DNA of 36,831 nt from Nitrospina sp. (GTDB lineage: Bacteria; Nitrospinota; Nitrospinia; Nitrospinales; VA-1): contig JABIXH010000316.1 of NCBI GenBank assembly GCA_018664975.1, positions 1-36,831 of the forward strand, written 5' to 3'. The notes below the pieces were generated by a model that was not told the origin of the DNA, searched no databases, and was given only the letters and a program-made list of their open reading frames with translations. Below, piece by piece: positions 1 to 8,660 of this stretch. The translations under genes and the position numbers were made by a program. Positions within the stretch are counted from its first letter, which is position 1. Every line of letters starts with the position of its first letter.

Positions 1-1323
1 CGTTTCAGCATTGGCTGCAAAATCATCGGCTTCAAGAACCAACCTGTCTAGGACCTCTTTTTTCATTAACTTAAGGTTGTTAGTGGCATCTCGAAAATGC
101 CTTCCCAGAAGAAGGTTTGCAAGAATATGGAATCCGCGATTTGCAAGAATTTTAGTAAAAGCATAATTTAAAAGGACACTTTCCCGAGAAAATCGGCTAC
201 CGACTGCCACATCAGCACCATTGGCAATGGTATCAAATAAACCGGTAAGCTCAGGGAGTAAATGTTGGAAGTCGCAGTCCATTGTAAGGACATAATCCCC
301 TTTTGTTACTGCATAGCCATCTCTTAATGCCCGGCCGACTCCATTGGGCATACTTCTGCGAATCAATTTTATTCGAGAATCTTCGAGCGCCAAATTTTCT
401 GTTACCTTTGCCGTGTCATCCTTACTATTATCATCGACAATAATGATTTCTTTAATATATTCTCCGTAACAAGCTTTCAGGTTTTGCACCAAGGCAGGAA
501 TATTCAATTCTTCATTTCGACAGGGAACCACCACCGAAAGCCGGCCTTTAAAGCAATCATACTGGACCAAACTGGACATAGGCCTTTTCCAACTTTCTTC
601 AGCCGGGTTTTGTCCCCAGATCAGTAATGACCCGGCAAAATTTCTTATATAAGGAAAGTTTTCCAGAATCAGGCTAAGATTCTGCATCGGCCACAGGAGC
701 ATTTTCGGAATCGGGGGAAATAAAAAGTCATACGGAAGTATTTTAATCTTTATGTAACCAGCCTCTGAAAGCAGAGTAAATAAATCGACTCGATTGAGAG
801 ACTCATTTTTTTCAGTCCGCTTTACAAAGAAAAATAGTTTAGAAACCAAACTCTTAATTTTATAAAAAGGATTCCAAGGATTCGGATCAAAAAACAGGAT
901 TTGTCCTCCCGGGTTTAATAATTTTTTCACCTCAAACAATAATGTTCCGGCATTTTCATCCGTTAACAATTGATACCCGACAATAAAATCAAAACGGCGT
1001 CCACTCAACTTGCCTGGAAATTGGTCCAAGTGGATACGTTCAATGTTTTGCGGGATATCATCCTTCCCACTGTCTTCATACAAATCTTCATTCAATATCG
1101 CTGCACAAATAGGGTTATGGTTGCCATTAGCCTCTGAGATTTCACAAGTCCATTTACAAGAACCAGCTCCTAACTCGAGAATACTATTTTCTGGAAACAG
1201 GTGAAAAAAATGGCGTACCATTTGAGCTCGCCATTTCAAACGAATCGGGAGGAAATAATCAGTGTTTTTCCAATAATTCTCTCTTAACTGTTCTCGTTTT
1301 CTCAGTAACTCAGTAAGATTCAT
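1..1323 (-). CDS. SAM methyltransferase / GT2 glycosyltransferase fusion (3' end cut by window edge)
   Basis: The frame is open from an ATG at 1321-1323 to the window edge (441 codons, no stop), so the C-terminus is missing. Residues ~1-235 look like a class I SAM methyltransferase: ILELGAGSCKW is the glycine-rich motif I, and a later LLNPGGQILFFDPNPWN matches the post-motif strand. From about residue 245 a GT2 domain begins (LSVVVPCRNEELNIPAL, then IIIVDDNSKDDTAKV and the metal-binding TMDCDFQHLLPEL), most like dolichol-phosphate-mannose-synthase-type polyprenyl-phosphate glycosyltransferases. A methyltransferase fused ahead of such a GT2 is unusual and suggests methylation and transfer of one sugar. 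The gene lies 110 bp downstream of the radical SAM gene on the same strand. Family calls are firm; substrate is unknown. Confidence 0.85.
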   Translation of the reverse strand, partial: MNLTELLRKREQLRENYWKNTDYFLPIRLKWRAQMVRHFFHLFPENSILELGAGSCKWTCEISEANGNHNPICAAILNEDLYEDSGKDDIPQNIERIHLDQFPGKLSGRRFDFIVGYQLLTDENAGTLLFEVKKLLNPGGQILFFDPNPWNPFYKIKSLVSKLFFFVKRTEKNESLNRVDLFTLLSEAGYIKIKILPYDFLFPPIPKMLLWPMQNLSLILENFPYIRNFAGSLLIWGQNPAEESWKRPMSSLVQYDCFKGRLSVVVPCRNEELNIPALVQNLKACYGEYIKEIIIVDDNSKDDTAKVTENLALEDSRIKLIRRSMPNGVGRALRDGYAVTKGDYVLTMDCDFQHLLPELTGLFDTIANGADVAVGSRFSRESVLLNYAFTKILANRGFHILANLLLGRHFRDATNNLKLMKKEVLDRLVLEADDFAANAET

Positions 1324-1391
1324 TTCGAGCCAACCTTCACAATCCATCTGAAATGGTTGTTATAGGGTTTTTCCAGGTAACCAGACTTACA

Positions 1392-1433
1392 TTAGAAGAG
1401 ATTTCAAGCAGGTAAAACTCTCTTAGAAGAGAT
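1392..1433. repeat. 11-bp direct repeat pair TTAGAAGAGAT
   Basis: TTAGAAGAGAT occurs at 1392-1402 and again at 1423-1433, 20 bp apart. The second copy touches the stop codon of the radical SAM gene. It sits in the short gap before the fusion gene. No protein or known element explains it; it may be chance or a target-site-like scar. Confidence 0.4.
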
Positions 1434-2965
1434 CAGTTCTTTATCAGCTTGTTTTTCATTATCGTAAATGCATCTTTGAAGAGTGACTTTGCCATTTTTG
1501 TTGACTTATTGCTCGAAGACTTACTTCCCATATCTGCAAACAATTGAATAATTCGATAAGGCTTGCGTAGGAAATAAATCACATAAAATAAAAGCGCCCC
1601 AAAATTAACCATTAAGGATAGTTCCAAGTCCCCAAATCGAGGGTTGTATGAGGTTTTCTTGGCTCCAAAATCCTGAAAAGTAAACAAGCTCATTAGATAT
1701 TTATCATCAAACTCAGTGATAACCCCTGCCCTTTGAAGTTCTTGAAATGATTCAGTATTGGGTTGCGGGGAATAAGCATTAAGGTTTACATTGGTAAAAC
1801 CTATCCAGGCACACTGAATTATAGCCTTATAAGTTCTCAAGACACTCATGTAATCATCTTCAGGAAAACCAATTATAAAAAAACATCCCACATTAATCCC
1901 TGCCTTTAGTGCACTACGTGCGGAATCAAACATTTTCGGTAAACTGACTTTCTTTTTTATTGCATGCAATACACGAGGATCACCAGATTCCGGAGCAAAT
2001 GAAAACTCGTGACAACCTGCCGCCTTTAATTTTTGCGCCACCTCAAAGTCAATGCCTTCACTGCGAGTTCCTGATGGTAGCTGGAAGGTGATTTTCATGC
2101 CACGCTTGATGATTTCGTCACAAAAATCACATATCCAATCCTTTCGCACAATTGCAGTCAAATCTTCAAACTGAAAATCTGAAACACCATAATTATTCTG
2201 ATATTCCTGCATTTCATCCACTACCAGTTTGTAATCTCTGGGAATCCATTCTGTCGTCCACATATTAGGGCTTGTACAGAAGGTGCAAGAGAACGGGCAA
2301 CCACGCGTCGCTAGCATGGGCATAAATTTCCCCTGGGAAGACCCGTGAGGCTGATTAACTTCATTGTATTTCTGAATGTCAAATAAATCCCATGCTGGTT
2401 TGGCAATTGAATCGATTTCTTTCATTCTTTTGCGACGAGAATTTACTCTAATTACTCCCTCAGCATCTTTATAAGCAACGCCCGCGACATCGACCAACGA
2501 CAAACCTTTCTCAACGTGTTCCAACAATTGAACAATGGTTTCTTCTCCTTCCCCCATTACCACACTGTCTAATGGAGCCTGCTCCAGAGAATATTCAGGG
2601 AAGCCGGTAACGTGTTCACCTCCCATCAATAAGTACGAATGAGGAAATAACTTGCGAATTTTCGCGATCAATTCACGCACATATACCCAGTGAGAAGTAA
2701 ACATACATCCCAAACCAATTACCTGAGTATCGGAGGGAATACACTCAATAATTTGTTCTTGAGTCAAACCCCTTACCCGAATTTTATTATTATATAAATG
2801 ATAATTTCTTGGAGCAGAACCGGGTCCATCCACTACAGTGACTTCGTGACCTTCTTCACGTATTGCTGCAGCAATATATGCCAAACCAATCGGTGGCATG
2901 CTGATCGTAGACACGAAGTTTGTCAACGACACAAATTTAGGGGGTTCTATCAGGCAGACTTTCAT
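1433..2965 (-). CDS. B12-binding-domain radical SAM protein
   Basis: The 510-residue protein has the layout of cobalamin-dependent radical SAM enzymes (BchE/Elp3-like). An N-terminal Rossmann-type B12-binding region (~1-145) contains PPIGLAYIAAAIREEGHEV and LLMGGEHVTGFPE. A radical SAM barrel follows, with the cluster-binding CxxxCxxC at C223, C227 and C230 (TRGCPFSCTFC). Start is ATG at 2963-2965. Relatives methylate unactivated carbons or rearrange and oxidise substrates. In a sugar locus a C-methylation or a radical dehydration/epimerisation is plausible, but nothing in the sequence fixes the reaction. The classical DxHxxG B12 ligand motif is not obvious (the equivalent stretch reads GLGCMFTSHW), so cobalamin may be bound base-off without a His ligand, or not at all. 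Confidence 0.88.
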   Translation of the reverse strand: MKVCLIEPPKFVSLTNFVSTISMPPIGLAYIAAAIREEGHEVTVVDGPGSAPRNYHLYNNKIRVRGLTQEQIIECIPSDTQVIGLGCMFTSHWVYVRELIAKIRKLFPHSYLLMGGEHVTGFPEYSLEQAPLDSVVMGEGEETIVQLLEHVEKGLSLVDVAGVAYKDAEGVIRVNSRRKRMKEIDSIAKPAWDLFDIQKYNEVNQPHGSSQGKFMPMLATRGCPFSCTFCTSPNMWTTEWIPRDYKLVVDEMQEYQNNYGVSDFQFEDLTAIVRKDWICDFCDEIIKRGMKITFQLPSGTRSEGIDFEVAQKLKAAGCHEFSFAPESGDPRVLHAIKKKVSLPKMFDSARSALKAGINVGCFFIIGFPEDDYMSVLRTYKAIIQCAWIGFTNVNLNAYSPQPNTESFQELQRAGVITEFDDKYLMSLFTFQDFGAKKTSYNPRFGDLELSLMVNFGALLFYVIYFLRKPYRIIQLFADMGSKSSSNKSTKMAKSLFKDAFTIMKNKLIKN

Positions 2966-3428
2966 ATTTTTCGTGGGGACGTATATTATGATACTTTAAT
3001 ATTCTAAATTTTAGCACAAACTCAACTTTTCAGGTAAGGTTTGGTCAACATTGCTGAAAATAGAAACATTAAAGATACTCATTGTAAGAAAAGCATATTT
3101 TCTTAGTATCATCAGCTTTGATTAGAGCTATGAACAAATTTTAACGGTCTGTTTGTTTATTATCGATGAACTGCACTCCCATAAACGTATTGGCTCTAAA
3201 AGGAAAGCTTTGAATTCAATTTTCCAAACTGGTCTATCAATTTATCATGGCAGTTTTAGAATGAAATTGAGGTGAGATTTTTCTAGATTAAGGAGGGTAG
3301 TGAGTTGCCAACTAGTTGTTTTAGATTAATTACAATTTGTTCTAATTCTTACAATCCGTAATTCATACAACCTAGCCAAAATAATTATTTCTGACCCAAT
3401 TCATCATCATAATTATAAATTACCATCT
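2966..3428. other. Intergenic region, no supported gene
   Basis: 463 bp between the nucleotidyltransferase (ending at 3429) and the radical SAM start at 2965. It is AT-rich. A short plus-strand open stretch around 3160-3270 has no convincing start or motif. It probably carries the promoter of the radical SAM gene, but I see no strong -35/-10 pair or terminator hairpin. Confidence 0.5.
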
Positions 3429-4160
3429 CTAAGAATGCTTAGGAGGAATCCCGTTAGCATAGATAGCTGGGAACTCACTCCGAGCAACCATCAGACTTTC
3501 AACGGTACCAATATCTCTATGGTAAACATTATTGTGAAATATGTTGATACGTCCCATATAATGAGGCAAGACTTCCGTACTAAAGTCTATCACTTCTTTT
3601 CCAAGGCTGACTAGAAAATCCAAAACCGATGGGGACAATATATATACCGCACCATTGGCTAAGTTTCCGGGGGGGTTTTCTAATTTTTCATGAAACGCTG
3701 TAACAATTCCCTGCCCGTCAAGCTCAACAATACCACATGCTTCCGGCTCCGAAGCATTAAAAGTCATCATCGATATTTCAACATTTTTTTCTCTATTTTC
3801 GTATTTATGCATAAATGCATTAACGCTGAACATAGATAAGTTATCTGCATGAATAAGCATTAAGGATTTACGCTGAAAAAACTCTCTATTCTTCAGCAAT
3901 GTTCCTCCCGTTCCCAACAATTTTTCCTCATAGGCTACAGTTATTTTCACAGGATAATTGCTTCTTTCTAAATAGTCTCTAACGATATCTGGAAAGCAAT
4001 GAAGATTAATCAGAATCTCGTTAATACCACCATTACAGAGCAACTCAATCCAATAGTCCAACAGTGGTCTACCATTTATTTCGACAAGGCACTTAGGAAT
4101 TGAATTTGTGATAGGACGCAAACGCGTACCCAAGCCTGCCGCCAGAAGGAGTGCTCGCAT
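3429..4160 (-). CDS. Sugar-1-phosphate nucleotidyltransferase
   Basis: This 243-residue NTP_transferase-family enzyme opens with MRALLLAAGLGTRLRPI, the nucleotide-binding signature with the catalytic Arg. It continues with IPKCLVEINGRPLLDYW (sugar-phosphate Lys) and IHADNL (metal-binding Asp). Length fits the short single-domain mannose- or heptose-1-phosphate guanylyltransferases (HddC-like) or uridylyltransferases; the nucleotide cannot be told from sequence alone. The ATG lies 3 bp after the stop of the HldE-like gene upstream, so the two are probably translationally coupled. The pairing with a heptose-kinase-type enzyme makes an aldose-1-phosphate of heptose type a reasonable guess. A cytoplasmic enzyme. 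Confidence 0.88.
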   Translation of the reverse strand: MRALLLAAGLGTRLRPITNSIPKCLVEINGRPLLDYWIELLCNGGINEILINLHCFPDIVRDYLERSNYPVKITVAYEEKLLGTGGTLLKNREFFQRKSLMLIHADNLSMFSVNAFMHKYENREKNVEISMMTFNASEPEACGIVELDGQGIVTAFHEKLENPPGNLANGAVYILSPSVLDFLVSLGKEVIDFSTEVLPHYMGRINIFHNNVYHRDIGTVESLMVARSEFPAIYANGIPPKHS

Positions 4161-4163
4161 AGT

Positions 4164-5639
4164 TTAGTCAGCCAGTTCCAATTTGACATCCTGAGGTGAT
4201 AAAGGAATGTTTCCGACTCGGCTCACCTGGCAAGCAGCGGCAATAGAACCTAGATACATGCTTTTCCATATATCTGTGCCCACTGCCATCGACATTGAGC
4301 AACAGGCCAGCAAGCTATCTCCTGCACCTGCAGAATCTTTCGGAGCAGTATTAAAGGCTGGCAAGCGGTCAGTAAGCCATGTTCCTGTATTTGCAGAAGT
4401 TGCATGAGCAATCACACCTTCAGATCCCAACGTCAGAATAATATTCTTGGCATTAGTTTTCTCACGAAGCTTTTCGGCAAGAACAACCAGTCCAGAATTA
4501 AAATCACGCACTGCGAGTCGTGCTTCGCGTTCAGTAGGCGTTAACAACAACGCATCTTTAAAACGTGAGACATCCCCCACCTGAGAAGAAGATTGGCTGT
4601 CGGCAACCATAAAAATATTATTTTTCCTGCAAACATCCGAAACTTCATTTACCAAAGGTTGCGGCAAACATCCATAATTAAAATCGGAAAAAATAACAAG
4701 ATCCGATTTCGACAAAGCAACTTTTACTGCGGCTACAAATTTACGCACGATTTGTTGGCTGATATCATGTTGTCGTAAGTGGCTAACACGAAGCAGAGTC
4801 TTGCCGTCTGCACGAAAACGTTGTTTAAGAGTGGTTGGTCGACTATCATCCTCAAACACCTCTGCCACCACCCCCCACTCATTCAATTTTTCCCTCGCAA
4901 ACTCAGCAGAAGAATCTTTGCCTGAAATGGAAAAATAGTTCACATCCGCTCCCAGACTATGGGCATGAGCCGCAACGATAGCAGCCCCACCTAAAAATTT
5001 TTCTTGCTGAATGGGAGTAACGACCAGCGTTGGGTCCTCCTGAGACATACCCAGAGCATCACAGGAAATATATTCATCCACGATTAAATCACCCAAAACG
5101 GTGACACGAAAGCCTTTGAATTTTTCCATTACCTCACGCAGATCGGCCATGGAAAATCCGTGTCGTTCGGTAAATTCTTTTGGCCGAACAATGGATGACA
5201 AATTCGCTTCTAGCATTTCCCGCCTGAGCAGATCAACACACGAAAATCGCATTTCTCCGGAACTGAATAATAATTTACCTCCGTAGCTATCAACCGCATC
5301 TTGCTCAGGGTTACTATGCACCTCATGTTCCTGCCCTTTAACCACGATAGATGGCTCCAACAATTTAATAAGCTGTTCTGGTGGTTCACTCATAGTGAAC
5401 GAGTAATCTACATAGCTGATAGACCTTACCGCTTCAAGTCTCAAGTCAGCGGGAACTAACACGCCAGCAGCATTGTCATCAGTGACACCAACAACAAGAA
5501 AATCACCACACTCATCTGCAAATCTCAGCAAACGAAAATGTCCAGGATGAATGGTATTAAAATTACCCGAAACGAAAACAATTCGCCTCCCTGGCCCCGC
5601 CTTCCTTTTTATCTCCGCAACAATTTCTGGATTCTGCAT
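4164..5639 (-). CDS. HldE-like bifunctional enzyme with reversed domains: cytidylyltransferase then PfkB kinase
   Basis: Residue numbers count from a TTG at 5651. Residues ~22-150 are a cytidylyltransferase domain (GNFNTIHPGHFRLL, HxGH at 35-38). Residues ~178-490 are a PfkB/ribokinase-type kinase (GDLIVDEY, GGAAIVAAHAHSLGAD, TPTEREAR, and the anion-hole/catalytic SAGAGDSLL with D445). Standard HldE/RfaE phosphorylates D-glycero-D-manno-heptose-7-phosphate and later adds AMP, GMP or CMP, with kinase first and nucleotidyltransferase second; here the order is inverted. The kinase segment resembles HldE domain I. I prefer the ATG at 5637-5639; the upstream TTG has no better ribosome site. Likely role: 1-phosphorylation and/or nucleotide activation of a heptose-like sugar. 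Exact substrate unknown. Confidence 0.87.
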   Translation of the reverse strand: MQNPEIVAEIKRKAGPGRRIVFVSGNFNTIHPGHFRLLRFADECGDFLVVGVTDDNAAGVLVPADLRLEAVRSISYVDYSFTMSEPPEQLIKLLEPSIVVKGQEHEVHSNPEQDAVDSYGGKLLFSSGEMRFSCVDLLRREMLEANLSSIVRPKEFTERHGFSMADLREVMEKFKGFRVTVLGDLIVDEYISCDALGMSQEDPTLVVTPIQQEKFLGGAAIVAAHAHSLGADVNYFSISGKDSSAEFAREKLNEWGVVAEVFEDDSRPTTLKQRFRADGKTLLRVSHLRQHDISQQIVRKFVAAVKVALSKSDLVIFSDFNYGCLPQPLVNEVSDVCRKNNIFMVADSQSSSQVGDVSRFKDALLLTPTEREARLAVRDFNSGLVVLAEKLREKTNAKNIILTLGSEGVIAHATSANTGTWLTDRLPAFNTAPKDSAGAGDSLLACCSMSMAVGTDIWKSMYLGSIAAACQVSRVGNIPLSPQDVKLELAD

Positions 5640-5821
5640 GAGGGAATTCAACTAAAAATATTCATGGTGGATTTACAGATTATGCTCAAGAGCTAACAAC
5701 GCAAAAGTTTTTCTAAAAAACTCCGCACCCACATTCTCATCAAGTTCAACGGGTTAGCAAAAGCTCAACATTTGTCCAAGGAGAAAAGAAATCACCATAT
5801 TTTCCTTTTCCAACAGACTTA

Positions 5822-6934
5822 TCAGGACGGGACCTTGTCATATTTCTTGTTAAACCGAACACAAAATTCATCAAAGTGTTTCTTAATATTGTCAAAAGTG
5901 TCAACATCACCATTAAACATCTGAAGATCATTCCCCCAATACGGCCTTAACTTAACAGGATCTATCCAATCGTAATCGGTTACGTTTGATGGAGAAATAC
6001 ATGAGCCCTCCAGCCAAGCTTTCATATAAATATAATTAATATTTGTTGAGTAAATAGCAAATATTCCCGGACCATTGGGAACATAACAATTAACAAATGC
6101 TTTCTGATAAAGATACAATCTGATACTCATATTATAGGTTGCGGCAAGCCCAATGTCAGTAAATCTTGGAGGTAGGCCATCCCTATCGAATGGCTGATCA
6201 GCATCCGGTATTATAATTGGTTTATAACCCAAGCTTTCCACATACTCGGCAAACCGCACCCACTCAGGAACATTACTATTCCTGACCGGGTCAAATTTCG
6301 AATTTCTTATAGTAATCGTAACAATTTTAGTATCTTTAGAGCTGAAAAATTGCCACTTATCCATAAAAGCAGGAATATGTTTTGGCACCGCAAATTCACA
6401 GACAACCCCTTCTTTGAGCAAAATCCTTGTCACTTCTCTGTTATCAAATCCACCCACAGTTGAAAAACCGTAACCTTCAGGAAAAACATTTGCTTTAGAA
6501 GTCAATTTTCTCGCGGCTTTTCGAGTAGCAAAAGAGAGGACACCATTACATCTGGGGCTTAGTGACGCAAGGGAACTCAACAAATTAATGGTTCGGTAAT
6601 TTATTGCATCCTCACCATAAGATTCTGTCAACTCCTTCCATTCCAAAGCAGGGTTTAGCTCCTTTGGCACTATCACCACAGAATAATTCTTGTACCCCTT
6701 TTTAATACAATAATGCTCTGCACATATTAAAAACTGCACCAGATTAAATGAGGGTGACTGAACATTCAGATCATACACAGCAAAGAGTTCGTCAGACTTA
6801 GACTCCTTTTTCTGGAAAACCGCGCACACAAATGCCGTTACTCTGGAACATTTTATCTCAAACAGAATTCTCGAAAACAACCACGTCCACCCCTCTTTTC
6901 CTACTTTTCTTAATATATGTAGTAATCGATCCAT
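5822..6934 (-). CDS. Conserved protein of unknown function, copy 1 of a duplicated gene
   Basis: 370 residues, no motif I can assign. It is a close paralogue of the gene at 13192-14298: roughly residues 51-160 and 206-300 are nearly identical between the copies, while the first 50 residues and ~161-205 have diverged. No clear signal peptide or membrane segment. The core has alternating beta-type strands (YSVVIVP, KIVTITIRNS, KPIIIPDADQ) and a glycine/proline turn (CYVPNGPGIFAIYS), suggestive of a Rossmann-like or GT-B-like fold, so a glycosyltransferase is possible but unproven. ATG at 6932-6934, preceded by a weak GAG. It sits between a methyltransferase (upstream) and the HldE-like gene (170 bp downstream). 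Confidence 0.8.
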   Translation of the reverse strand: MDRLLHILRKVGKEGWTWLFSRILFEIKCSRVTAFVCAVFQKKESKSDELFAVYDLNVQSPSFNLVQFLICAEHYCIKKGYKNYSVVIVPKELNPALEWKELTESYGEDAINYRTINLLSSLASLSPRCNGVLSFATRKAARKLTSKANVFPEGYGFSTVGGFDNREVTRILLKEGVVCEFAVPKHIPAFMDKWQFFSSKDTKIVTITIRNSKFDPVRNSNVPEWVRFAEYVESLGYKPIIIPDADQPFDRDGLPPRFTDIGLAATYNMSIRLYLYQKAFVNCYVPNGPGIFAIYSTNINYIYMKAWLEGSCISPSNVTDYDWIDPVKLRPYWGNDLQMFNGDVDTFDNIKKHFDEFCVRFNKKYDKVPS

Positions 6935-7096
6935 AAGCTCATATCTAATAAGTTAAAGTTACTTAAATCTTCTAGTAATAAGAATAAATTTTTCAGAGGA
7001 ATTGGTTGAATATTAAAAGAAGAAAGACCTAATATTGTAGTAAAGCTATTTTACATAGCTCACCTCACCCCATTTAGCGAACTGCAAAACCTGACC

Positions 7097-7819
7097 TCAC
7101 ACTTCTACCCAATACTTCATAGCACCAAACCTATATTCAGACTCAATAATTTTCAAACCCTGCTTCGCAAATAATTGATACATGTCCTCTCTAACGAATT
7201 CAGAAACATGGTCATCATCCATATAGTTTAATTGGATCCCTAATAAGGTCTTGGCTTGATTGAGGTAGGAGGCATCAAGGTCAGGAACCTCAATATACGC
7301 ATAGGAAAAATACTTTTTCAAATCTTGAATCAAGCCTTCCGGGTCATCCAAATGCTCCAGATTATTTGCACAGACTAATACGTCATATTTCTGCTTGCTT
7401 GACTTTAGAAACTCAACAGCATCATTACAAACAAACTTAACATTTTCAGCCGCAAAATTTTCATTAGCAAAGCGAATTTTATCAGAATCATGGTCAACAC
7501 CTGTAACTGATTTGCATATTTTGGCTAACCGATGCGTGTTATTGCCCGAACCACATCCAAAATCAAGTAAAACATCTTCCTTTGATATTTTATCTTTCAA
7601 AAAATCATACTGTGCCTTTTGCATAGGGTGCAAGTCAGCATCCAAACTTTTCACGGTCAACACCATGCCATATTCATGAGCTAACCTGGTAAAAATCCAG
7701 CTCAGGTCAGAGAAGAATCTAAATTTTATTTTATCTGGAACAAGCGGAATTTTGCTTAATTTATATATCAAAGAATTGAGGTAGTTACGTGGTTTTTTCC
7801 GGTTAAATTTCAAACCCAT
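7097..7819 (-). CDS. Class I SAM-dependent methyltransferase
   Basis: 240 residues. LLDFGCGSGNNTHRLAK is SAM-binding motif I, TGVDHDSDKIRFA the acidic loop, and YDVLVCANNLEHLDDPEG motif IV with the HLDDP signature of Methyltransf_11/12-type enzymes. The ATG at 7817-7819 has a strong ribosome site (AGGAG, 8 bp upstream). An extended -10 about 80 bp upstream (TGCTATAAT on the minus strand) is a candidate promoter. It is probably the first gene of a transcript running on through the unknown gene, the HldE-like gene and the nucleotidyltransferase. Expected to methylate a sugar hydroxyl, amine or lipid-linked glycan; target unknown. Confidence 0.88.
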   Translation of the reverse strand: MGLKFNRKKPRNYLNSLIYKLSKIPLVPDKIKFRFFSDLSWIFTRLAHEYGMVLTVKSLDADLHPMQKAQYDFLKDKISKEDVLLDFGCGSGNNTHRLAKICKSVTGVDHDSDKIRFANENFAAENVKFVCNDAVEFLKSSKQKYDVLVCANNLEHLDDPEGLIQDLKKYFSYAYIEVPDLDASYLNQAKTLLGIQLNYMDDDHVSEFVREDMYQLFAKQGLKIIESEYRFGAMKYWVEV

Positions 7820-7839
7820 AGTTTAACTCCTGTCATTAT

Positions 7840-7934
7840 CAACAAAACCCTGATTTTCCTAGTAGTGTACGGTTAGGAAAGCGCATCAGGCTAGAGATTA
7901 TAGCATAGCAAAAAATTAAAAAAAACTGAGTGCC
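7840..7934 (-). repeat. Imperfect ~95-bp repeat, copy A (promoter-bearing)
   Basis: Copy A aligns with 11728-11818. Shared blocks are CAACAAAA.CCTGATTT at one end and TAGCATAGCAA...AACTGAGTG at the other, with a looser middle. It lies just upstream of the methyltransferase at 7097-7819 and contains its candidate promoter, so it may be a duplicated upstream region. Confidence 0.55.
7897..7905 (-). promoter_or_regulatory. Candidate extended -10 promoter for the 7819 methyltransferase transcript
   Basis: Read on the minus strand: TGCTATAAT, a TG-extended consensus -10. The position 17 bp upstream is a T-run (TTTTTT), a poor -35 that an extended -10 can tolerate. The start codon is about 78 bp downstream. 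Copy B of the repeat has the equivalent TGCTAAAAC at 11781-11789. Confidence 0.5.
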
Positions 7935-8281
7935 TAGAAAGTCAGAGACGTATAAAAGGTTAGCCAATCAGGTTGGAAGGGTAATCAACTTAGAAAAAAG
8001 TAAAAAGAATAGATTTCTATGGTGATTCGGAGTTTGGGAATAAAATTAATACTCAATCGATAGTGCCGAATTATAAGCACGAAGTTACAGAAATCATCGG
8101 ACGATTGAGGGGTGATCATGGTCTTATTATTTCGAAAGCAATATCAAATGATTTATGGACTCCAAATCAGGCAAAAGCTATTAGCATATATAAAAAAAAA
8201 TTATTATCATTCGTAAAACTGAGATCAGAAATGATCAATTATTTGAGGAAAACTTTCTCTTTAATCCTCCAAAAAGCCTAA
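7930..8281 (+). pseudogene. Probable frameshifted gene remnant, family unknown
   Basis: Two plus-strand frames join at an A-rich stretch near 7994-8006. The first runs from GTG 7930 to TGA 8025 (31 residues, containing YKRLANQVGRVI). The second is open from 7994 to TAA 8281 and contains IDFYGDSEFG, HEVTEIIGRLRGDHGLIISK and LWTPNQAKAISIY. The composition looks like real protein, and joining the frames gives about 115 residues. The second frame can only start internally at GTG 8063 (72 residues). I do not recognise the family. No ribosome site is seen. Confidence 0.35.
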
Positions 8282-8660
8282 ATAACTTTTGCAGCTTGGG
8301 GTGGGACTAACCAGCATTAGCACTATTTGAATAAATGGAAATGTATAAAAATTCCATAGGGAATATTTATCGGTTGGGTGAAACATTTATGACACAACTG
8401 TCGTGAATTAGTGTTCTGATAAATGTCGGCAAATATCCCAGTCTCTTTAGCTAATTTTCCAATCGTCACCAAATCCAATTCGGTTTTATAAACATCCTTG
8501 CAAGACTTACTTTCCCTCAAAATATTGGTTGACAACCTTCATAATAAGCGTTCAGGGGCTGAAGAGCCTCCTTCTGTATCTCGTCAGGACCTGCCATTGT
8601 TGCAGGTTCAAGAACTGGGGATTTTGCTCGATGCGGAAATATGATCCTGAATGGCGGTGA
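8282..8660. other. Non-genic stretch with possible fragment of a CxxC protein
   Basis: No intact gene. A minus-strand 70-codon frame (8323-8535, TTG start) has two Cys-X-X-Cys-like positions but no recognisable motif. A plus-strand open stretch ending at TGA 8658-8660 reads GLKSLLLYLVRTCHCCRFKNW, vaguely like small zinc-ribbon proteins, but has no start. This is probably decayed DNA between the remnant and the convergent radical SAM gene. Confidence 0.4.

Noticed and set aside
3160-3270. Possible IS3-like fragment on the plus strand
   Set aside because: The translation (IDELHSHKRIGSKRKAL) only loosely recalls transposase tails and lacks the diagnostic blocks found at 9.9 kb.
5746-5931. Minus-strand 61-codon frame at the end of the copy-1 gene
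   Set aside because: Overlaps the real gene in another frame and has no independent support.
8323-8535. Minus-strand 70-codon frame with Cys residues
   Set aside because: TTG start without a ribosome site and no recognisable domain; lies in decayed intergenic DNA.
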